NCBI GenBank assembly: GCA_964443745.1
Contig: CAYUEN010000055.1
Coordinates: forward strand, 1-6,590
DNA: 6,590 bases
Source of the DNA: CAYUEN01 sp964443745
GTDB lineage: Bacteria; Campylobacterota; Campylobacteria; Campylobacterales; QNZT01
Reading direction: 5' to 3'
The translations under genes were made by a program, and so were the position numbers. A model generated the notes under the pieces. That model had not been told where the DNA came from and ran no database searches. It saw only the letters and a list, made by a program, of their open reading frames with translations. Positions 4,373 to 6,590 of the stretch are shown one piece after another (the stretch's first letter is position 1; each line of letters begins with the position of its first letter).

Positions 4373-6590
4373 GGCTTGATCACGATATTGACGAGCCTAC
4401 CTGGCACATAGATCTCTTTGAGGATCTTTTTCCCCTCCAGCCACCTGGAGGCGGCGGTCTTGGCCTGCGTGAGTATTTCCTCTTTCGTCGCTTCGGAGGC
4501 CACTTCGATCTCTTCGCGCTTTTTGCCGTTGATCGTCACCGCCAGACGAATCGAATCGGCTTCGAAAACCTCCTCTTTCGGTACAATCGGAGCGAAATTG
4601 GCACGTCCGAACAACCGCTCGCTCAGCTCCCAGCATAGATGGGGAGCGATCGGCTCGAGTATATGCAACAAAATCCAGTAGCCTTCGCTCCAGACATCCG
4701 GATTCTCCTGGTCGCCGAGCGCGTTGAGCGCCTCCATAGCCGCGGCTATCAGCGTATTGAACGCGAAACTGCTCTCGTATACTTCCGTGGACTTTTTGAG
4801 TGCCTCGTAGACTTTCTTTCTCGCCCGCTTCTCGGGTTTCGTGCATCGGGAGTGATCGATGGAAGGAAGTGTTTTACAAGCGTTCGCCATTTTGGAGCGA
4901 TCGCTCAATCGGCGCAGAAACTTGAAAGCCCCCTCCAGAGCACTGTCGTTCCACTCCAGCTCTTTCTGGGGCGGTGCGGCGAAGAGGATGAAGAGTCTGG
5001 CCGTATCGGCGCCGAATCTGGCGACGATATCGTCCGGATCGACGGTATTTCCTTTGGATTTACTCATTTTCGCTCCGTCTTTGAGAACCATCCCCTGCGT
5101 CAAAAGTCTGGAAAAGGGTTCGTCCACCTCGATATAGCCCAGATCCCGCAACGCCTTGGTGAAAAAACGGGCGTAGAGCAGATGGAGTATCGCATGTTCG
5201 ATACCGCCGATATACTGATCCACGCTCATCCAGTATCGCACATCCTCCGGATAGAAGGGTGCGTCGGTCGGGTTTTCGCTGCAGTATCTGAGAAAGTACC
5301 ACGAACTCTGTACGAACGTATCCATCGTATCGGTCTCCCTGGTCGCTTCACCGCCACATTTTGGGCAGGTCGTCCGCTTCCAGGTAGGGTGGTTTTCCAG
5401 CGGATTCCCCTCTCCCGTAATCGTCACATCTTCAGGCAGGGTGATCGGAAGGTGTTCGACCTTTTCGGGCACGAGTCCGCAAGAGGAACAGTGGACGAAC
5501 GGAATCGGAGCTCCCCAGTAACGCTGTCTGGAGATTCCCCAGTCGCGCAGTTTGTAGTTGACCGTTCTCTTTCCGATTCCGAGCGTTTCGAAATGGCGGA
5601 TGATCCGCTCTTTGGCCGTTTCACTCTCCAGACCGTCGAATCCGTCACTGTTTTTGAGTATGCCTCGGCCGGTGTAGGCCTCCTTTTCGATATCCGCCTC
5701 TTTCGCGAAAATCACCTGTTTGATCGGCAAATCGTATTTTTTCGCGAAAGCGTAGTCCCTCTCGTCATGCGCGGGAACCGCCATCACCGCTCCCCCACCG
5801 TATCCCGGAAGAACGAAATTAGCGACCCAAACGGGAATCTTTTCGCCCGTAAGCGGATGGATGACGTCGATACCGAGCGCTATCCCCTCTTTTTCGGCCA
5901 TTCCGCGCTCCCGCTCGCTCATATTTTGCATCTCTTCGATCGCGGCGATTTGCGCAGGATTCAATGCTTTGACCTCGATCAGCTTCTTGACGATCGGATG
6001 TTCGGGAGCGAGTGCCGAATAACTCACGCCGTAAATCGTATCCGGCCTCGTCGTGAAGACTTCGTAGCCTTCGTACGCCCCCTGGAGTTTTCGGATCGAT
6101 TCGGGAGAGAGACGGAAGCGAAACGAAAGCCCTTCGCTTCTGCCTATCCAGTTCTCTTGCATCGTCAATACCTGCTTGGGCCATCCCCCCTCGAGCCGCT
6201 CCAACGCCTGCAGCAACTCCTCCGCATAGGCGGTGATGCGGATGTAGTATCCTGGCATCTCTTTGATCGTGATCGGATTGTCGCATCTCCAGCAACACCC
6301 CTCGATCACCTGTTCGTTCGCCAGTACCGTATGGCAAGTCTCGCACCAGTTGACGCTCTGGCTCTTCTGATAGAGCAACCCCTCTTCGTACATACGGATG
6401 ATGAACTCCTGTTCGAACTTCGTATAGAGAGGATCGCTGGTCGCAAACTCCCTCTTTTTCGAAAAGGAAAGACCCAGCGCCATAAGTTCGTTTCGCATAT
6501 AATCGATATTTTCGTAGGTCCATTTTTTGGGGTGAAGTCCGTGTTTGATCGCGGCGTTTTCGGCGGGCATCCCGAAACTGTCCCAGCCGA
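4369..6590 (-). CDS. leuS: Leucyl-tRNA synthetase, N-terminus beyond the right edge
   Basis: Class I synthetase that charges tRNA-Leu with leucine in the cytoplasm. About 739 codons are visible; the first in-window residues are GWDSFGMPAENAAI, a core motif normally about 75-80 residues from the start, so the HIGH signature lies outside. Numbering from the methionine at 6570: zinc-binding cysteines C76, C79, C93 and C96; editing (CP1) domain about 140-330, with TTRPDTIYG (173-181) and the AHDERD loop (267-272) for hydrolysing mischarged tRNA; further CxxC pairs at 361-364 and 402-405; WYFLRYC (424-430); and KMSKS at 501-505, which binds ATP. An anticodon-binding helical domain and the C-terminal domain follow. 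It is an intact bacterial-type enzyme as far as seen. It is probably the first gene of the operon, and its promoter lies outside the window. Confidence 0.98.
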   Translation of the reverse strand, partial: GWDSFGMPAENAAIKHGLHPKKWTYENIDYMRNELMALGLSFSKKREFATSDPLYTKFEQEFIIRMYEEGLLYQKSQSVNWCETCHTVLANEQVIEGCCWRCDNPITIKEMPGYYIRITAYAEELLQALERLEGGWPKQVLTMQENWIGRSEGLSFRFRLSPESIRKLQGAYEGYEVFTTRPDTIYGVSYSALAPEHPIVKKLIEVKALNPAQIAAIEEMQNMSERERGMAEKEGIALGIDVIHPLTGEKIPVWVANFVLPGYGGGAVMAVPAHDERDYAFAKKYDLPIKQVIFAKEADIEKEAYTGRGILKNSDGFDGLESETAKERIIRHFETLGIGKRTVNYKLRDWGISRQRYWGAPIPFVHCSSCGLVPEKVEHLPITLPEDVTITGEGNPLENHPTWKRTTCPKCGGEATRETDTMDTFVQSSWYFLRYCSENPTDAPFYPEDVRYWMSVDQYIGGIEHAILHLLYARFFTKALRDLGYIEVDEPFSRLLTQGMVLKDGAKMSKSKGNTVDPDDIVARFGADTARLFILFAAPPQKELEWNDSALEGAFKFLRRLSDRSKMANACKTLPSIDHSRCTKPEKRARKKVYEALKKSTEVYESSFAFNTLIAAAMEALNALGDQENPDVWSEGYWILLHILEPIAPHLCWELSERLFGRANFAPIVPKEEVFEADSIRLAVTINGKKREEIEVASEATKEEILTQAKTAASRWLEGKKILKEIYVPGRLVNIVIKP

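Noticed and set aside
5819..6523. A 234-codon minus-strand ORF inside leuS in another frame
   Set aside because: It is very rich in arginine, typical of an out-of-frame shadow, and lies wholly within unmistakable LeuRS coding sequence.
1..6590. CRISPR arrays, tRNA or rRNA genes, insertion-sequence ends and long direct repeats
   Set aside because: None seen on either strand by reading. The frequent TCGA and GATCG words are explained by ATC, TCG, CGA and GA-starting codons in dense coding sequence.

Overview
The window reads as part of a Campylobacterota (formerly Epsilonproteobacteria) chromosome, probably a free-living or vent-type lineage rather than Helicobacter or Campylobacter. The main reason is gene order. 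On the minus strand, reading right to left, it is leuS, lptE, a GGDEF diguanylate cyclase, folC, then an M23 peptidase. From memory, Helicobacter pylori (leuS, lptE-like gene, folC, csd2, csd1, ccmA, mfd) and Campylobacter jejuni have essentially the same order. Coding DNA is near 50% G+C by hand count of sample lines, higher than in those two genera. The genus cannot be fixed from the sequence alone.

Layout: positions 324-6590 are solid minus-strand coding sequence with no intergenic space. leuS (4369-6590) enters from the right edge without its N-terminus. lptE (3869-4372), the diguanylate cyclase (2334-3872) and folC (1153-2337) each start inside a 4-base ATGA overlap with the gene before. 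The M23 peptidase (324-1190) overlaps folC by 38 bases. lptE and folC have no visible Shine-Dalgarno sequence, so they probably depend on translational coupling. No promoter is visible between these genes, and the whole set is probably transcribed from upstream of leuS, outside the window.

Positions 1-323 are different. G+C drops to about one third (61 of 180 bases in 121-300), and there is no long reading frame. A 15-codon ORF is coupled to the peptidase stop by a further ATGA. At the left edge a minus-strand frame with a good ribosome binding site starts what may be a small membrane protein. The shift begins inside the last nine codons of the peptidase gene, where four codons of types absent from the rest of that gene appear. 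The bactofilin, second peptidase or mfd expected next in this neighbourhood is not seen, so this looks like the end of the conserved block or a rearrangement point.

Functionally the cluster mixes translation (LeuRS), outer-membrane LPS delivery (LptE), c-di-GMP synthesis, folate polyglutamylation and peptidoglycan trimming (M23). LptE and the peptidase both concern the envelope. The cyclase with an unrecognised N-terminal region is the least expected member. I see no CRISPR array, insertion sequence, tRNA, rRNA or clearly new defence-type system.
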